Shown: positions 33,413-42,212 of the stretch, piece by piece
How positions within the stretch are numbered: position 1 is the first letter of the stretch
Layout: each line of letters starts with the position of its first letter
Origin: Pseudomonadota bacterium
GTDB taxonomy: Bacteria > Pseudomonadota > Alphaproteobacteria > Rhizobiales > Rhizobiaceae
Reading direction: 5' to 3'
Length of the DNA: 64,000 nucleotides
Assembly (NCBI GenBank): GCA_023390055.1
Contig: JAEWDP010000099.1
Coordinates: 14,167 to 78,166 of the forward strand
Made by a program: the position numbers and the translations under genes
The notes under the pieces: generated by a model
Databases searched by the model: none
Seen by the model: the letters and a program-made list of their open reading frames with translations, nothing else
What the model was told of the DNA's origin: nothing

Positions 33413-33763
33413 TTTTCCCAACCTTTGTATCTTATGGTTTTCTGATCCCATCGCGTGGTCATCCATTTCTGGTGGATCCTGCGCAATGTCCCCGCGAGCC
33501 TCCCGGATGCGGGATCACTATCTCATGCGTAAACGCACACATGGTCAAGACTGCCTGCCCAAATTGTGTCCAAAAAGAGTCGATTGTCGTTAATCGGCGG
33601 GGCCGGTTTGAGGTCTTGATGCGCTGGTAATCGTGACCCGGTCGGGCGATCTTCGCCTTTCGTAGGGGGGTAGTTTGTCGCTTCTGCCTCCAAAGGGTTG
33701 ACCGCGTTCACCCGAGATTGCAAACATCGGGGTCTTCCATTTCCAAAAGTGAGCTTCCCACGT
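33413..33763. promoter_or_regulatory. Divergent promoter region of aapJ and metC
   Basis: About 350 bases without a gene between two divergent, unrelated operons. It must hold both promoters. The known nitrogen and general amino-acid control of aap would act here, but I cannot point to a specific NtrC-type site or riboswitch. Confidence 0.45.
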
Positions 33764-34954
33764 ATGAAGACCAAGGCCAATCTGTCCGGCGACGCCGGTG
33801 TGAACACACGTCTCGCCCACATCGGACACGATCCGTTCAGCTATCACGGCTTTGTCAATCCGCCGGTCGTCCATGCCTCGACGGTGCTGTTTCCAAATGC
33901 CGAGGCGATGGAAACACGTGAACAGAAATATACCTACGGGACACGTGGGACACCGACCACGGATGCGTTGTGCGAAGCGCTGGATGCCCTGGAGGGGTCG
34001 GCGGGAACGATCCTTGTGCCGTCGGGACTTGCCGCAATCTCGGTACCGTTTCTCGCCTTCCTGTCTGCCGGTGATCATGCGCTGATCGTCGATTCGGTCT
34101 ACACACCGTGCCGGCATTTCTGCGACACGATGCTGAAGCGCCTGGGCGTAGAGATCGACTATTACGATCCCGCGATCGGGGCGGATATCAAGAGCCTCAT
34201 CAAGGCCAACACGAAACTGGTCCATACCGAGGCGCCAGGCTCCAATACGATGGAAATGCAGGACATCCGTGCCATCGCGGATGTCGCCCACGCCCATGAC
34301 TGCGTCGTCACCATGGACAATACCTGGGCGACACCACTCTATTTCAGGCCGCTCGACTTCGGAGCCGACATCTCGATCCACGCAACCACCAAATACCCGT
34401 CGGGACATTCCGACATCCTCATGGGGTCCGTGTCTGCCAATGCTCGGTACTGGCCGCAACTGAAGGAGGCCGCCATCACGATGGGGATCTGCGGCGCACC
34501 GGACGATGCCTACCAGATCCTCAGAGGGTTGAGGACAATGGGCGTGCGCCTTGACCATCACCAGAAGAGCGGGCTGGAGATCGCACGCTGGCTGGAAAGC
34601 CGTGACGATGTTGCACGGGTCCTGCACCCGGCATTGCCGAGTTTTCCAGGCCACGCGATATGGAAGCGCGATTTCAAGGGTGCCAGCGGTGTCTTTTCCT
34701 TCGTCTTGAAGGTTGATGACGCGCGAAATTTCAAGGCGAGGGCACATGCCTTCCTGGACGCGCTGTCTCTGTTCGGGCTTGGCTATTCCTGGGGCGGTTA
34801 CGAAAGTCTCGCAGTGCTGGTCAACCTGTCCGACCGGACGATCTGCACAGCGCCGGTGGAAGGGCCGGTCATTCGCCTGCAGATCGGTCTTGAGGATGTC
34901 GCCGATATCAAGAAGGATCTGGAAGCCGGCTTTGCGGCCGCTGCCGGGATCTGA
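33764..34954 (+). CDS. metC: Cystathionine beta-lyase
   Basis: PLP-dependent enzyme of the Cys/Met metabolism family (396 aa) that cleaves cystathionine to homocysteine, pyruvate and ammonia. Hallmarks: TYGTRGTPTTDALCEALDAL, VPSGLAAISVPFLAFL, VVTMDNTWATPLYFRPLDFG and the PLP lysine K210 in HATTKYPSGHSDILMG. ATG 33764 is the best start; a longer TTG frame is possible. It is divergent from aapJ, an arrangement seen in rhizobia. It lies near cysE (37426), so sulfur amino-acid genes cluster loosely here. Confidence 0.93.
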   Translation: MKTKANLSGDAGVNTRLAHIGHDPFSYHGFVNPPVVHASTVLFPNAEAMETREQKYTYGTRGTPTTDALCEALDALEGSAGTILVPSGLAAISVPFLAFLSAGDHALIVDSVYTPCRHFCDTMLKRLGVEIDYYDPAIGADIKSLIKANTKLVHTEAPGSNTMEMQDIRAIADVAHAHDCVVTMDNTWATPLYFRPLDFGADISIHATTKYPSGHSDILMGSVSANARYWPQLKEAAITMGICGAPDDAYQILRGLRTMGVRLDHHQKSGLEIARWLESRDDVARVLHPALPSFPGHAIWKRDFKGASGVFSFVLKVDDARNFKARAHAFLDALSLFGLGYSWGGYESLAVLVNLSDRTICTAPVEGPVIRLQIGLEDVADIKKDLEAGFAAAAGI

Positions 34955-34960
34955 TGATCC

Positions 34961-36121
34961 TCAGGCCCGATAGCCGTATAGCCAGTCGAGGTCTGCCGCA
35001 AGCGATTGCGGCGGCTTGAAGGTCAAGACGAGATCGCGCGCAATACGCACCGGCCCACGTGCGTGATAGGCAAAGCGATTGAACGAACCGCGAGAACGCA
35101 CACGAGCAATTCTCGTGGCTCTCGCAGTCTGAAACTGTGACAGGGCGGCTGTGAGCGACGAGACGTTTGAAACGGCGTCAGCAAGCAGGAATGCATCCTC
35201 GATCGCCATCGCCGCACCCTGGGCTGCAAATGGCATCATTGCATGGGCGGCGTCGCCGATGAGAACGATGTCACGGCCATTGTGCCATCGACCGCTCGAG
35301 ACCTGATAGAGTGGCCAGAATGTCGGGTCTTGCGTGCCTTCGATGAGGTCGATCAGGCGCCGGTTCCAACGTTTGAACTGGGAGACCAGCAGGCGCCTTT
35401 GCTCATCGCTCGCTTTGGCATCCCAGACGTCCCCGGGATTGATACCCGATGCAATGGCGACGAGATTGACGCTGGCCGTGTCCTTCAGGGGATAGACAAC
35501 CATGTGTGCGTGCGACCCGACGAAGGCGGTAATGTCACCGGCGGATAGCCAGGATGCAACAGAATTCGCCGGCATGGTAAAGCGCCAGGCGGCATTTCCC
35601 GAAAATTTCGGTTGCGGTCCGTCTTCAACATGGTCGCGAAGTGCCGACCAGACACCGTCTGCGCCGATGACGAGAGGATAGGTCTGGCCATTGATCGTTT
35701 TCGGGTCCTCAGCCATGCCGGCTTGAACCCGAGAGCCCAGATTGAGCGTACAAAGGGCATTCTCTTCGACCGCCGCGACGAGAACCTTCTGCAGCGTTGC
35801 CCTGTGAAGAACACCATATGGCGCCCCCCAGCGTTCGCGTGCAATGGAGCCGACCGGGACATGTGAAATCGGTAAAAGTGTGCGGCCCGAAACAAGCCCG
35901 ATCCGTTTTGGTTCCGTCCAGACGGCTTCAAGTGCCGGCAAGATGCCAAGCGTTCCAAGGATATGCGAGGCATTGGGCGATACCTGCAGGCCCGCACCAA
36001 CCTCCAGCAGTTCGGGGGCCTCTTCGAAGATATCGGAGGCAATACCGACGCGCGCAAGGGAAAGAGCAGCAGTCAGCCCCGCAATGCCGGCGCCAATGAT
36101 CGCTACTTTTTCTAAGGGCAT
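34961..36121 (-). CDS. FAD-dependent monooxygenase (salicylate-hydroxylase-like)
   Basis: Class A flavoprotein monooxygenase, 386 aa. FAD-binding GxGxxG in VAIIGAGIAGLTAALSLARV (5-24), the middle DG motif in LVIGADGVWSALR and the second FAD motif DIVLIGDAAHAMMPFAAQGA are intact. Members hydroxylate aromatic or related substrates using NAD(P)H and O2; the substrate here cannot be told. It is convergent with metC with only 6 bases between stops and lies downstream of the zinc-finger gene on the same strand. Confidence 0.88.
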   Translation of the reverse strand: MPLEKVAIIGAGIAGLTAALSLARVGIASDIFEEAPELLEVGAGLQVSPNASHILGTLGILPALEAVWTEPKRIGLVSGRTLLPISHVPVGSIARERWGAPYGVLHRATLQKVLVAAVEENALCTLNLGSRVQAGMAEDPKTINGQTYPLVIGADGVWSALRDHVEDGPQPKFSGNAAWRFTMPANSVASWLSAGDITAFVGSHAHMVVYPLKDTASVNLVAIASGINPGDVWDAKASDEQRRLLVSQFKRWNRRLIDLIEGTQDPTFWPLYQVSSGRWHNGRDIVLIGDAAHAMMPFAAQGAAMAIEDAFLLADAVSNVSSLTAALSQFQTARATRIARVRSRGSFNRFAYHARGPVRIARDLVLTFKPPQSLAADLDWLYGYRA

Positions 36122-36142
36122 GAAATGGACCTGTAATCGGGA

Positions 36143-36388
36143 TCAGGCAGCGTTGACGTGGAAAACGCAGCCTGGCGGGTTTGTCTGTTCGGCCTTGAGG
36201 GTGCGGTCATAGCGATAGAGCGTCGAACAGTAGGAGCAGACTTTTTCGTTGTCGTCACCCATATCGATATAGATGTGGGGATGGTCGAAGGGAACAGAGG
36301 CACCGGTGCACATGAACTCCTTCACGCCGATCTCGATCACGCGGTGACCACCATCGTTCTGGTAGTGGGGAATGCTGTGGCCAGCCAT
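36143..36388 (-). CDS. CHCC zinc-finger protein (NDUFS6-like small domain)
   Basis: An 81-aa protein (start ATG 36388, GGAGA upstream) with the compact zinc site Cys...His...Cys-x2-Cys: EFMCTGASVPFDHPHIYIDM, then NEKVCSYCSTLYRYD. This is the alphaproteobacterial family related to the C-terminal zinc domain of the mitochondrial complex I subunit NDUFS6. It may act with respiratory complex I, which is inferred from family and not shown here. It ends 21 bases before the monooxygenase start. Confidence 0.88.
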   Translation of the reverse strand: MAGHSIPHYQNDGGHRVIEIGVKEFMCTGASVPFDHPHIYIDMGDDNEKVCSYCSTLYRYDRTLKAEQTNPPGCVFHVNAA

Positions 36389-36537
36389 GATTGTCTCCAA
36401 TGCTTGTTCGTTGCGCCGGACATTATCGCCGCGGCACGGAATTGTGTAGAGGGAAAAACAGCCGCAGTGGGGTGGAAACTGCGTTGCGTGCGGTCTAAAT
36501 CGACCAGAATGCTTCTCCGTTAGATAGAAACCTGCTC

Positions 36538-37314
36538 ATGAACCTGAATTCTCCCACCTTTTCGTCCTTCGTCCATGAAGGGCTGAACATTTATTATCTC
36601 GATGAAGGTGATCCGGCCGGCACCCCGGTTCTCCTCGTTCACGGCTTTGCGTCTAGCGCATTGGTCAACTGGGTTCATCCCGGCTGGTTGAAGACCCTTG
36701 GGGATGCCGGATACCGTGTCATTGCCATGGACAATCGCGGTCACGGCAAGAGTGACAAGCCGCGTGACCCGCAATCCTATCGACCCTGGGTCATGGCTGA
36801 AGACTGCAGAGCGCTGCTCGATCATCTTCGCATTCCCATGGCCCATGTGATGGGCTATTCGATGGGGGCACGGATCTCGGTGTTCCTGGCGCTTGCCCAT
36901 CCAGACAGGATCCGCTCGCTTGTGCTTGGGGGGCTTGGGGCCGGGATGACCGACGGGGTGGGTGACTGGGATCCGATTGCGGATGCGCTTCTTGCACCTT
37001 CCCTTGATGACGTAACCCATGAGCGCGGGCGGATGTTCAGAAGCTTTGCCGAACAGACGAAGAGTGATCGTGAGGCGCTGGCGGCCTGTATCCGTGGCTC
37101 ACGTGACCTGGTTTCGGTGGCCGATATGGGCAGGATTGAAGCCATGACGCTCATCGGCGTCGGTACAAAGGACGATATTGCAGGATCGCCGCAGAAACTG
37201 GCAGCCATGATGAAGAACGCAACAGCTCTCGACATCCCCGGCCGCGATCACATGCTCGCAGTTGGTGACAAGGTGTTCAAGAAGGGTGTGCTAGAATTCT
37301 ACGCAGGCCTTTGA
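36538..37314 (+). CDS. Alpha/beta hydrolase
   Basis: A 258-aa alpha/beta-hydrolase: oxyanion region VLLVHGFASSALVNW, VIAMDNRGHGKSDKPRDPQS, nucleophile elbow VMGYSMGARISVFLALAHPD, C-terminal acid and His in IPGRDHMLAVGD. No signal peptide. Similar to esterases and epoxide-hydrolase-like proteins; substrate unknown. Divergent from the zinc-finger gene and 111 bases upstream of cysE on the same strand. Confidence 0.87.
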   Translation: MNLNSPTFSSFVHEGLNIYYLDEGDPAGTPVLLVHGFASSALVNWVHPGWLKTLGDAGYRVIAMDNRGHGKSDKPRDPQSYRPWVMAEDCRALLDHLRIPMAHVMGYSMGARISVFLALAHPDRIRSLVLGGLGAGMTDGVGDWDPIADALLAPSLDDVTHERGRMFRSFAEQTKSDREALAACIRGSRDLVSVADMGRIEAMTLIGVGTKDDIAGSPQKLAAMMKNATALDIPGRDHMLAVGDKVFKKGVLEFYAGL

Positions 37315-37425
37315 GCAGATCTCGTTTTTAAAACATAAGGATCAACGGAATGCGATTTCGTGAACCTTGGTCTTTATGTAATGATCTTCTATATAATGGC
37401 CATGCAGGCAAATGAGGAGACGGCT

Positions 37426-38250
37426 ATGGCCGCAAGGACCGAAATCCGCGCAAACGACCCGGTCGCAACCGTGGACCCCATCTGGGACGCGATGCGCGAA
37501 GAGGCACGAGTGGCGGCCGAAAGCGATCCGTTGCTGGCGGCCTTTCTTTATTCGACGGTGCTCAACCACAATTCCCTTGAAGAATGTGTGATCCACCGCA
37601 TTTGCGAGCGGCTCGATCATCCTGACATGCAGGCGGTGCTGCTTCGCCAGACCTTCTCGGAGATGATGGCCGACTGGCCGCAATGGGGCACTGTCCTTCG
37701 GGTCGACATCCAGGCCGTCTATGACCGTGATCCCGCATGTCTGCGGTTCCTGGAGCCGGTTCTTTATTTCAAGGGCTTCCACGCCATCCAGACCCATCGC
37801 CTGGCCCATTGGCTTTTGAAACGCGGCAGGCGTGACCTGGCGCTTTACCTGCAGAGCCGTGCCTCAAGCATATTCCAGACCGATATCAATCCCGCGGCCC
37901 GCATCGGCAAGGGGATCTTTCTTGATCATGCAACCGGCCTCGTTGTCGGCGAAACAGCCGTGATCGGCGATAATGTCTCGATCCTTCATGGCGTGACGCT
38001 CGGTGGTACCGGCAAGGAGGGTGCCGAAAGGCATCCCAAGATCGGCCACGGCGTCCTCATCGGCGCTGGTGCAAAGATACTCGGCAATATCGAGATCGGC
38101 TCGTGCTCGCGCATCGCCGCTGGTTCCGTCGTGCTCAAGGCGGTTCCGTCGATGAAGACGGTGGCAGGTGTACCGGCAAAGGTAGTTGGTACGGCCGGCT
38201 GTTCGGAACCTTCCCGGCGGATGGACCAATTGCTGACGTCTGACGATTGA
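37426..38250 (+). CDS. cysE: Serine O-acetyltransferase
   Basis: First committed step of cysteine synthesis: acetyl-CoA plus L-serine gives O-acetylserine. The start ATG 37426 has GAGGAGA upstream and gives 274 aa; the longer frame is unlikely. The N-terminal helical SATase domain (IWDAMREEARVAAESDPLLA, LNHNSLEECVIHRICERLDH) is followed by the left-handed beta-helix (SSIFQTDINPAARIGKGIFL, DHATGLVVGETAVIGDNVSI, LHGVTLGGTGKEGAERHPKI). The catalytic His/Asp region around YFKGFHAIQTHRLAHWLL is intact. Cytosolic, usually bound to cysteine synthase and feedback-inhibited by cysteine. Confidence 0.95.
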   Translation: MAARTEIRANDPVATVDPIWDAMREEARVAAESDPLLAAFLYSTVLNHNSLEECVIHRICERLDHPDMQAVLLRQTFSEMMADWPQWGTVLRVDIQAVYDRDPACLRFLEPVLYFKGFHAIQTHRLAHWLLKRGRRDLALYLQSRASSIFQTDINPAARIGKGIFLDHATGLVVGETAVIGDNVSILHGVTLGGTGKEGAERHPKIGHGVLIGAGAKILGNIEIGSCSRIAAGSVVLKAVPSMKTVAGVPAKVVGTAGCSEPSRRMDQLLTSDD

Positions 38251-38274
38251 GCCAGCCTGCCAGCCTGCCAGCCT
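38251..38274. repeat. Three tandem copies of GCCAGCCT
   Basis: Immediately after the cysE stop codon an 8-base unit is repeated three times without mismatch. It is short and probably slippage-prone. No function is evident. Confidence 0.7.
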
Positions 38275-38347
38275 CTCATTCCATTCGGGTAACGGTGATG
38301 CAATTCTTTCCGGCGCGTAAACAGGGGCTGCCGGCAGAACAGGGATT

Positions 38348-38914
38348 TCAGTCCGGGGTGATGACGAAGGCTGGCTGGTCGCTTTTCCTCTGCCGACAGA
38401 AGGTGGAAAATTCATTGAGAAAGCGCTCCGCTGCCAGCCGATTGGCGGGAACCTTCAGGATATCGTGGATTGCTTCCGGTGTTTCCTTTATCAGCGCGAT
38501 CCGGAAGAAAAGAGTAACGTTGAAACCGGAGCTTACTGTTGAAAGCACGGTTCGCAGCGCCTCCAGCATCTCATCTCCACGATGGGACGCGTGAGCGAGT
38601 GCGATCGGCTTGTCGACGATCTGATCGCCTGACACCAGCCAGTCGATTGCGTTCTTCAGCCCTCCGGGAATGCTGCGGACATATTCGGGGCTGGAGACAA
38701 GAAGTCCGTCGCAATCGCCGATCATCTTTATGAAGGAACGAACGCTGTCGGGCAGGTTCGTACCTTCGAGATCAGGTGAAAAGACCGGCAGGTCGCCAAC
38801 ACGGTCAAAAACGGTTATGGCAATGTTATCGGGAGCGATCGCTTTCAATGCTCTCAGAAGCGCCGTATTGGTGGAGGCACTGCGTGTGCTTCCGGAAACC
38901 GCAAGTATCTTCAT
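38348..38914 (-). CDS. NADPH-dependent FMN reductase family protein
   Basis: A 188-aa flavodoxin-fold protein with the FMN phosphate loop AVSGSTRSASTNTALLRAL at the N-terminus and LLVSSPEYVRSIPGGLKNAI plus DWLVSGDQIVDKPIALAHAS in the middle. These proteins reduce FMN, quinones, azo compounds or metals with NADPH. No partner gene is adjacent; it converges on cysE and is upstream of nothing obvious on its strand. Confidence 0.88.
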   Translation of the reverse strand: MKILAVSGSTRSASTNTALLRALKAIAPDNIAITVFDRVGDLPVFSPDLEGTNLPDSVRSFIKMIGDCDGLLVSSPEYVRSIPGGLKNAIDWLVSGDQIVDKPIALAHASHRGDEMLEALRTVLSTVSSGFNVTLFFRIALIKETPEAIHDILKVPANRLAAERFLNEFSTFCRQRKSDQPAFVITPD

Positions 38915-39070
38915 GCCTCTACGCTAATGCTGCCTGCGTGCGCTCGCAAGCGACGTCTTTTTTGTCATCCGGGTGAGGGACTTTCGGGAAACTGGATGAA
39001 ATATCTTTAAGTGAACATTTAAAAAAGAATAACAACAGATTGAATAGTATTGTCTAATGCATTTGTCGTG

Positions 39071-39104
39071 GAAGACCCGAGGCATCGGTGTGTCTCGGGT
39101 CTTC
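39071..39104 (-). terminator. Stem-loop downstream of tctA
   Basis: GAAGACCCGAG (39071-39081) and CTCGGGTCTTC (39094-39104) form a perfect 11-base stem with a 12-base loop, 16 bases beyond the tctA stop. It is the likely end of the CoA-transferase-tctCBA transcript, although a T-run is weak. Confidence 0.65.
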
Positions 39105-39120
39105 AATGAGGGCAGCCGTC

Positions 39121-40626
39121 TTATGCCTTCGCGGCCTGGCTTTTGCGGTTGCGCACATATGCCATGATCGATGGCGCTGCCAGGGCCAGGATGGAGATGA
39201 TGATCAGCGTCAATGAAATCGGTCTCGTGAAGAACACCGACATGTCGCCCTGACTGATCGTCAGTGCACGCCTGAACTGCTGCTCCGCAAAGGGCCCGAG
39301 GATCATCCCGATGATGACGGGGCTTGTCGGGAAGTCATAGCGACGCATGAAGAAACCGGTGATCCCGATCCCGTAGAGGAGGGCAAGGTCGAAGACCGAC
39401 TGGCTTATGCCGTAAGTTCCGATCGTCGCAAACAGCAGGATGCCGGCATAGAGGTACGGCGTTGGGATTTTGAGGACCTGGACCCAGAGGCCAACCAGCG
39501 GCAGGTTGAGGACCAGGAGAAGGATGTTGCCGATATAGAGGCTGGCGATCAGTCCCCAGACGAGATCTGGCTGGGTGACGAGCAGTTGCGGTCCCGGATT
39601 GATGCCATAGCTCTGGAATGCCGACAGCATGATCGCAGCTGTGGCCGATGTCGGAAGCCCAAGCGTCAGGAGCGGCACGAAAACGCCAGCCGCCGAAGCG
39701 TTGTTGGCAGCTTCCGGTCCTGCTACGCCTTCTATCGCACCATCTCCGAATTCCTCGGGGTGCTTGGAAAATCTCTTCTCCATGAAATAGGACAGGAAGG
39801 TCGGGATTTCTGCACCGCCAGCAGGCATCGCACCGATCGGAAAGCCGATGAATGCGCCACGCAACCAGGGTTTCCAGGACCTCGCCCAGTCGCTCTTCGT
39901 CATCCAGAGCGAACCTTTGATGGGAATGATCTCTTCTTTCGTTGCCCGATAACGGGACGCCAGATGCAGCGTTTCGCCGATTGCAAAGAGGCCGACACAG
40001 ACGATGACGACATCAATCCCGTCGAGCAGTGCCATCTGGCCAAAGGCAAACCGGGCCTGACCCGTTTGCAGATCCACACCGACGAGGCCGATGAGAAGAC
40101 CGAGCGCAAGGGCAGTGAGCCCCCGTATGACCGAGGATCCGAGGACTGCCGACACAGTGACGAAGGCAAGCAGCATCAGCGAGAAATAGTCGGCGGGCGA
40201 GAAGGTCAGTGCGAACTTGACGATGACGGGCGCAAGGAGCGTTATTCCCACGACGCCAAGCGTTCCGGCAATGAAGGAGCCGATCGCGGCGGTTGCGAGG
40301 GCCGGGCCGCCGCGTCCCTTCTTCGCCATCTTGTGACCCTCTAGAGCGGTGACGATGGTCGCACTTTCGCCGGGTGTATTGATGAGGATCGATGTCGTGG
40401 AGCCTCCGAACATCGCGCCAAAATAGATGCCTGCAAACAGGATGAATGCTGCAGTCGGCTCGACCTGAAAGGTGATCGGCAACAACATGGCGATTGTGAG
40501 TGCCGGGCCAAGGCCCGGGAGCACGCCGACAAAGGTTCCAAGCGTAACGCCGACCAGGCCCCACATGAGGTTGATCGGGGTCAGCGCGACGGAGAACCCG
40601 TGGGCGAGTGAAATAAATGCGTCCAT
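39121..40626 (-). CDS. tctA: Tripartite tricarboxylate transporter, large membrane subunit TctA
   Basis: A 501-aa protein with about 12 membrane segments and the TctA signature GVLPGLGPALTIAMLLPITF near residue 38, its mirror GFPIGAMPAGGAEIPTFLSY in the second half, and STTSILINTPGESATIVTAL. It is the ion-coupled channel subunit of a TTT importer, working with TctB and the periplasmic TctC. Its start overlaps the tctB stop by one base. The substrate is probably a carboxylic acid handled by the neighbouring CoA-transferase and lyase (inference). Confidence 0.95.
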   Translation of the reverse strand: MDAFISLAHGFSVALTPINLMWGLVGVTLGTFVGVLPGLGPALTIAMLLPITFQVEPTAAFILFAGIYFGAMFGGSTTSILINTPGESATIVTALEGHKMAKKGRGGPALATAAIGSFIAGTLGVVGITLLAPVIVKFALTFSPADYFSLMLLAFVTVSAVLGSSVIRGLTALALGLLIGLVGVDLQTGQARFAFGQMALLDGIDVVIVCVGLFAIGETLHLASRYRATKEEIIPIKGSLWMTKSDWARSWKPWLRGAFIGFPIGAMPAGGAEIPTFLSYFMEKRFSKHPEEFGDGAIEGVAGPEAANNASAAGVFVPLLTLGLPTSATAAIMLSAFQSYGINPGPQLLVTQPDLVWGLIASLYIGNILLLVLNLPLVGLWVQVLKIPTPYLYAGILLFATIGTYGISQSVFDLALLYGIGITGFFMRRYDFPTSPVIIGMILGPFAEQQFRRALTISQGDMSVFFTRPISLTLIIISILALAAPSIMAYVRNRKSQAAKA

Positions 40627-41105
40627 CAGAAGAAATCCTCAATCAACCCGCCACCCATGCGCAGGTCGAGCACGCGTGCAAAGCCGTAATAGGCAAGCAA
40701 TGCCAGTGAAAACCCGACGATTGCCGCGAGCCACAATCGCCTGCTTCCGAACGCCTTTGCGACCAGGATGAACATTGCCGTTGATGCGAGTATGAAGCCA
40801 ATATGGCCGATCAGCACGAGATTGACGGCAAGCCCCGCGAAAACCCAGCCCATGGGCACCAGGTCCGGCTTCGGGGTTTCGGCATCATTTGCCTCGCATT
40901 GCCAGTTCTGGGTGAGGACATCACGCAAGAGGAAGCCCCCGAGGACAAGCAGCAGGACGCCGACTGCATAGGGGAACACTGTTGGCCCTACCTTGGCGTA
41001 GGACGGCGGAACGGAGATTTGCGTGGTCACGAAGACCACGCCAATCCCGAGTGCGATGACGCCAAGCGCCACCACATGCAGCTCGAAGTTTCCAGGCCGG
41101 GACAT
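40626..41105 (-). CDS. tctB: Tripartite tricarboxylate transporter, small membrane subunit TctB
   Basis: A 159-aa protein with four hydrophobic helices (LHVVALGVIALGIGVVFVTT, TVFPYAVGVLLLVLGGFLL, WVFAGLAVNLVLIGHIGFIL, LWLAAIVGFSLALLAYYGFA), the expected size and topology of TctB. ATG 41105 is preferred; the longer frame would run into tctC. It lies 7 bases after tctC and shares a base with tctA, so it is co-translated. Confidence 0.9.
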   Translation of the reverse strand: MSRPGNFELHVVALGVIALGIGVVFVTTQISVPPSYAKVGPTVFPYAVGVLLLVLGGFLLRDVLTQNWQCEANDAETPKPDLVPMGWVFAGLAVNLVLIGHIGFILASTAMFILVAKAFGSRRLWLAAIVGFSLALLAYYGFARVLDLRMGGGLIEDFF

Positions 41106-41112
41106 GGTTTTC

Positions 41113-42078
41113 TCAGGCCAGGCCAAGGTCTTTGAGAATCCCGGCGATACGCTGGGTATCCTCTTCAAGATACTTCGCGAACTCGTCGCCAGCCAGGAAC
41201 AGCCGCGTCCACGAGCGGGTCGCCAGCTCGTTCTGCCACTTTTCCGAAGCATCCATCTGGGTCATGAGGTCGACCAGCTTGGCCTTCTGTTCATCGGAAA
41301 GATCCGGACCACCAAAGACAGCGCGCCAGTTCAACAGCTCGACATCGAGGCCTTGCTCCTTGATGGTTGCGACATCAATTCCCTCGACACGCTCCGGTGC
41401 CGATATGGCAATTGCACGCAGGTTTCCGGCCGCAACCTGCTCGGAGAATTCACCCCAGCCGGACACGCCGCAGGTTACCTGGTTGCCAAGGAGCGCTGCG
41501 AGGGCTTCGCCGCCGCCTGCGAACGCGACATAGGAGACCTTGATCGGGTCGACACCAGCGGCCTTGGCCACCAGACCGGCAAGAATATGGTCGCTGCCGC
41601 CCGCTGATCCGCCGGCCCACGAGACTGCGCCGACATCGGCCTTGAGAGCGTCGACGAGATCGGTCAGGTTCTGGATGGGGGATGCTGCCGGAACGACGAT
41701 TGTGATGTATTCACCGGTGAGCCGTGCAATTGGCGTGACCGCGCTTAGGTCGACCGGGGACTTGTTGGAGATGATCGCCCCGACCATCACCATCCCGCCG
41801 GTCATCAGTGCATTGCCGTCACCCTTGTGCTGGTTGACGAATTGCGGCAGGCCGATCGTGCCGCCTGCACCGCCCACATTGGTGATGCGCGAGCTGCCGA
41901 TCAGGTTGTTGTCTCTCAATGCTGCATCCATGACACGGGCTGTCTGGTCCCAGCCACCTCCTGGTGCTGCCGGAACGAAGATGTCCAGCTTGTCGATAGC
42001 CTGTGCCTGAGCAAATTGCGGCATAGACAGCATCAAGGTTGCAATCCCCGCGGATGCCATAAACTCACGACGATTCAT
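41113..42078 (-). CDS. tctC: Tripartite tricarboxylate transporter, periplasmic binding protein TctC
   Basis: The start ATG 42078 follows GGGAGGAA. The signal peptide begins MNRREFMASAGIATLMLSM, a Tat-like double arginine, and is cleaved near FAQAQA. The body (321 aa) is a Bug/TctC receptor: IFVPAAPGGGWDQTARVMDA, ITNVGGAGGTIGLPQFV, VSWAGGSAGGSDHILAGLVA, TCGVSGWGEFSEQVAAGNL, LNWRAVFGGPDLSDEQ. It captures a carboxylate in the periplasm for TctAB. It lies 134 bases after the CoA-transferase gene, with a stem-loop between. Confidence 0.93.
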   Translation of the reverse strand: MNRREFMASAGIATLMLSMPQFAQAQAIDKLDIFVPAAPGGGWDQTARVMDAALRDNNLIGSSRITNVGGAGGTIGLPQFVNQHKGDGNALMTGGMVMVGAIISNKSPVDLSAVTPIARLTGEYITIVVPAASPIQNLTDLVDALKADVGAVSWAGGSAGGSDHILAGLVAKAAGVDPIKVSYVAFAGGGEALAALLGNQVTCGVSGWGEFSEQVAAGNLRAIAISAPERVEGIDVATIKEQGLDVELLNWRAVFGGPDLSDEQKAKLVDLMTQMDASEKWQNELATRSWTRLFLAGDEFAKYLEEDTQRIAGILKDLGLA

Positions 42079-42169
42079 TTCAGTTTCCTCCCACGTTGCG
42101 GGCATGATTGCCCATTCAGGAATATCGGGTCGCAAATGTCATGAACACATGTTGTGACCATATCTGATG

Positions 42170-42187
42170 GCCGCCGTACCCGGCGGC
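42170..42187 (-). promoter_or_regulatory. Stem-loop between CoA-transferase gene and tctC
   Basis: GCCGCCG and CGGCGGC form a perfect 7-base stem with a 4-base loop, 25 bases past the CoA-transferase stop. It may uncouple expression of the enzyme gene from that of the transporter genes. Confidence 0.55.
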
Positions 42188-42212
42188 AGTTTCTTCTTAA
42201 CACGGCCGCCTG

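Noticed and set aside
32282..33445. 387-codon plus-strand frame opposite aapJ
   Set aside because: Shadow of aapJ, whose signal peptide and binding-protein motifs are clear.
33413..33763. Possible SAM riboswitch in front of metC
   Set aside because: No recognisable SAM-type conserved core or pairing could be made out.
33590..34747. 385-codon minus-strand frame opposite metC
   Set aside because: Shadow of metC; no homology and no start signal.
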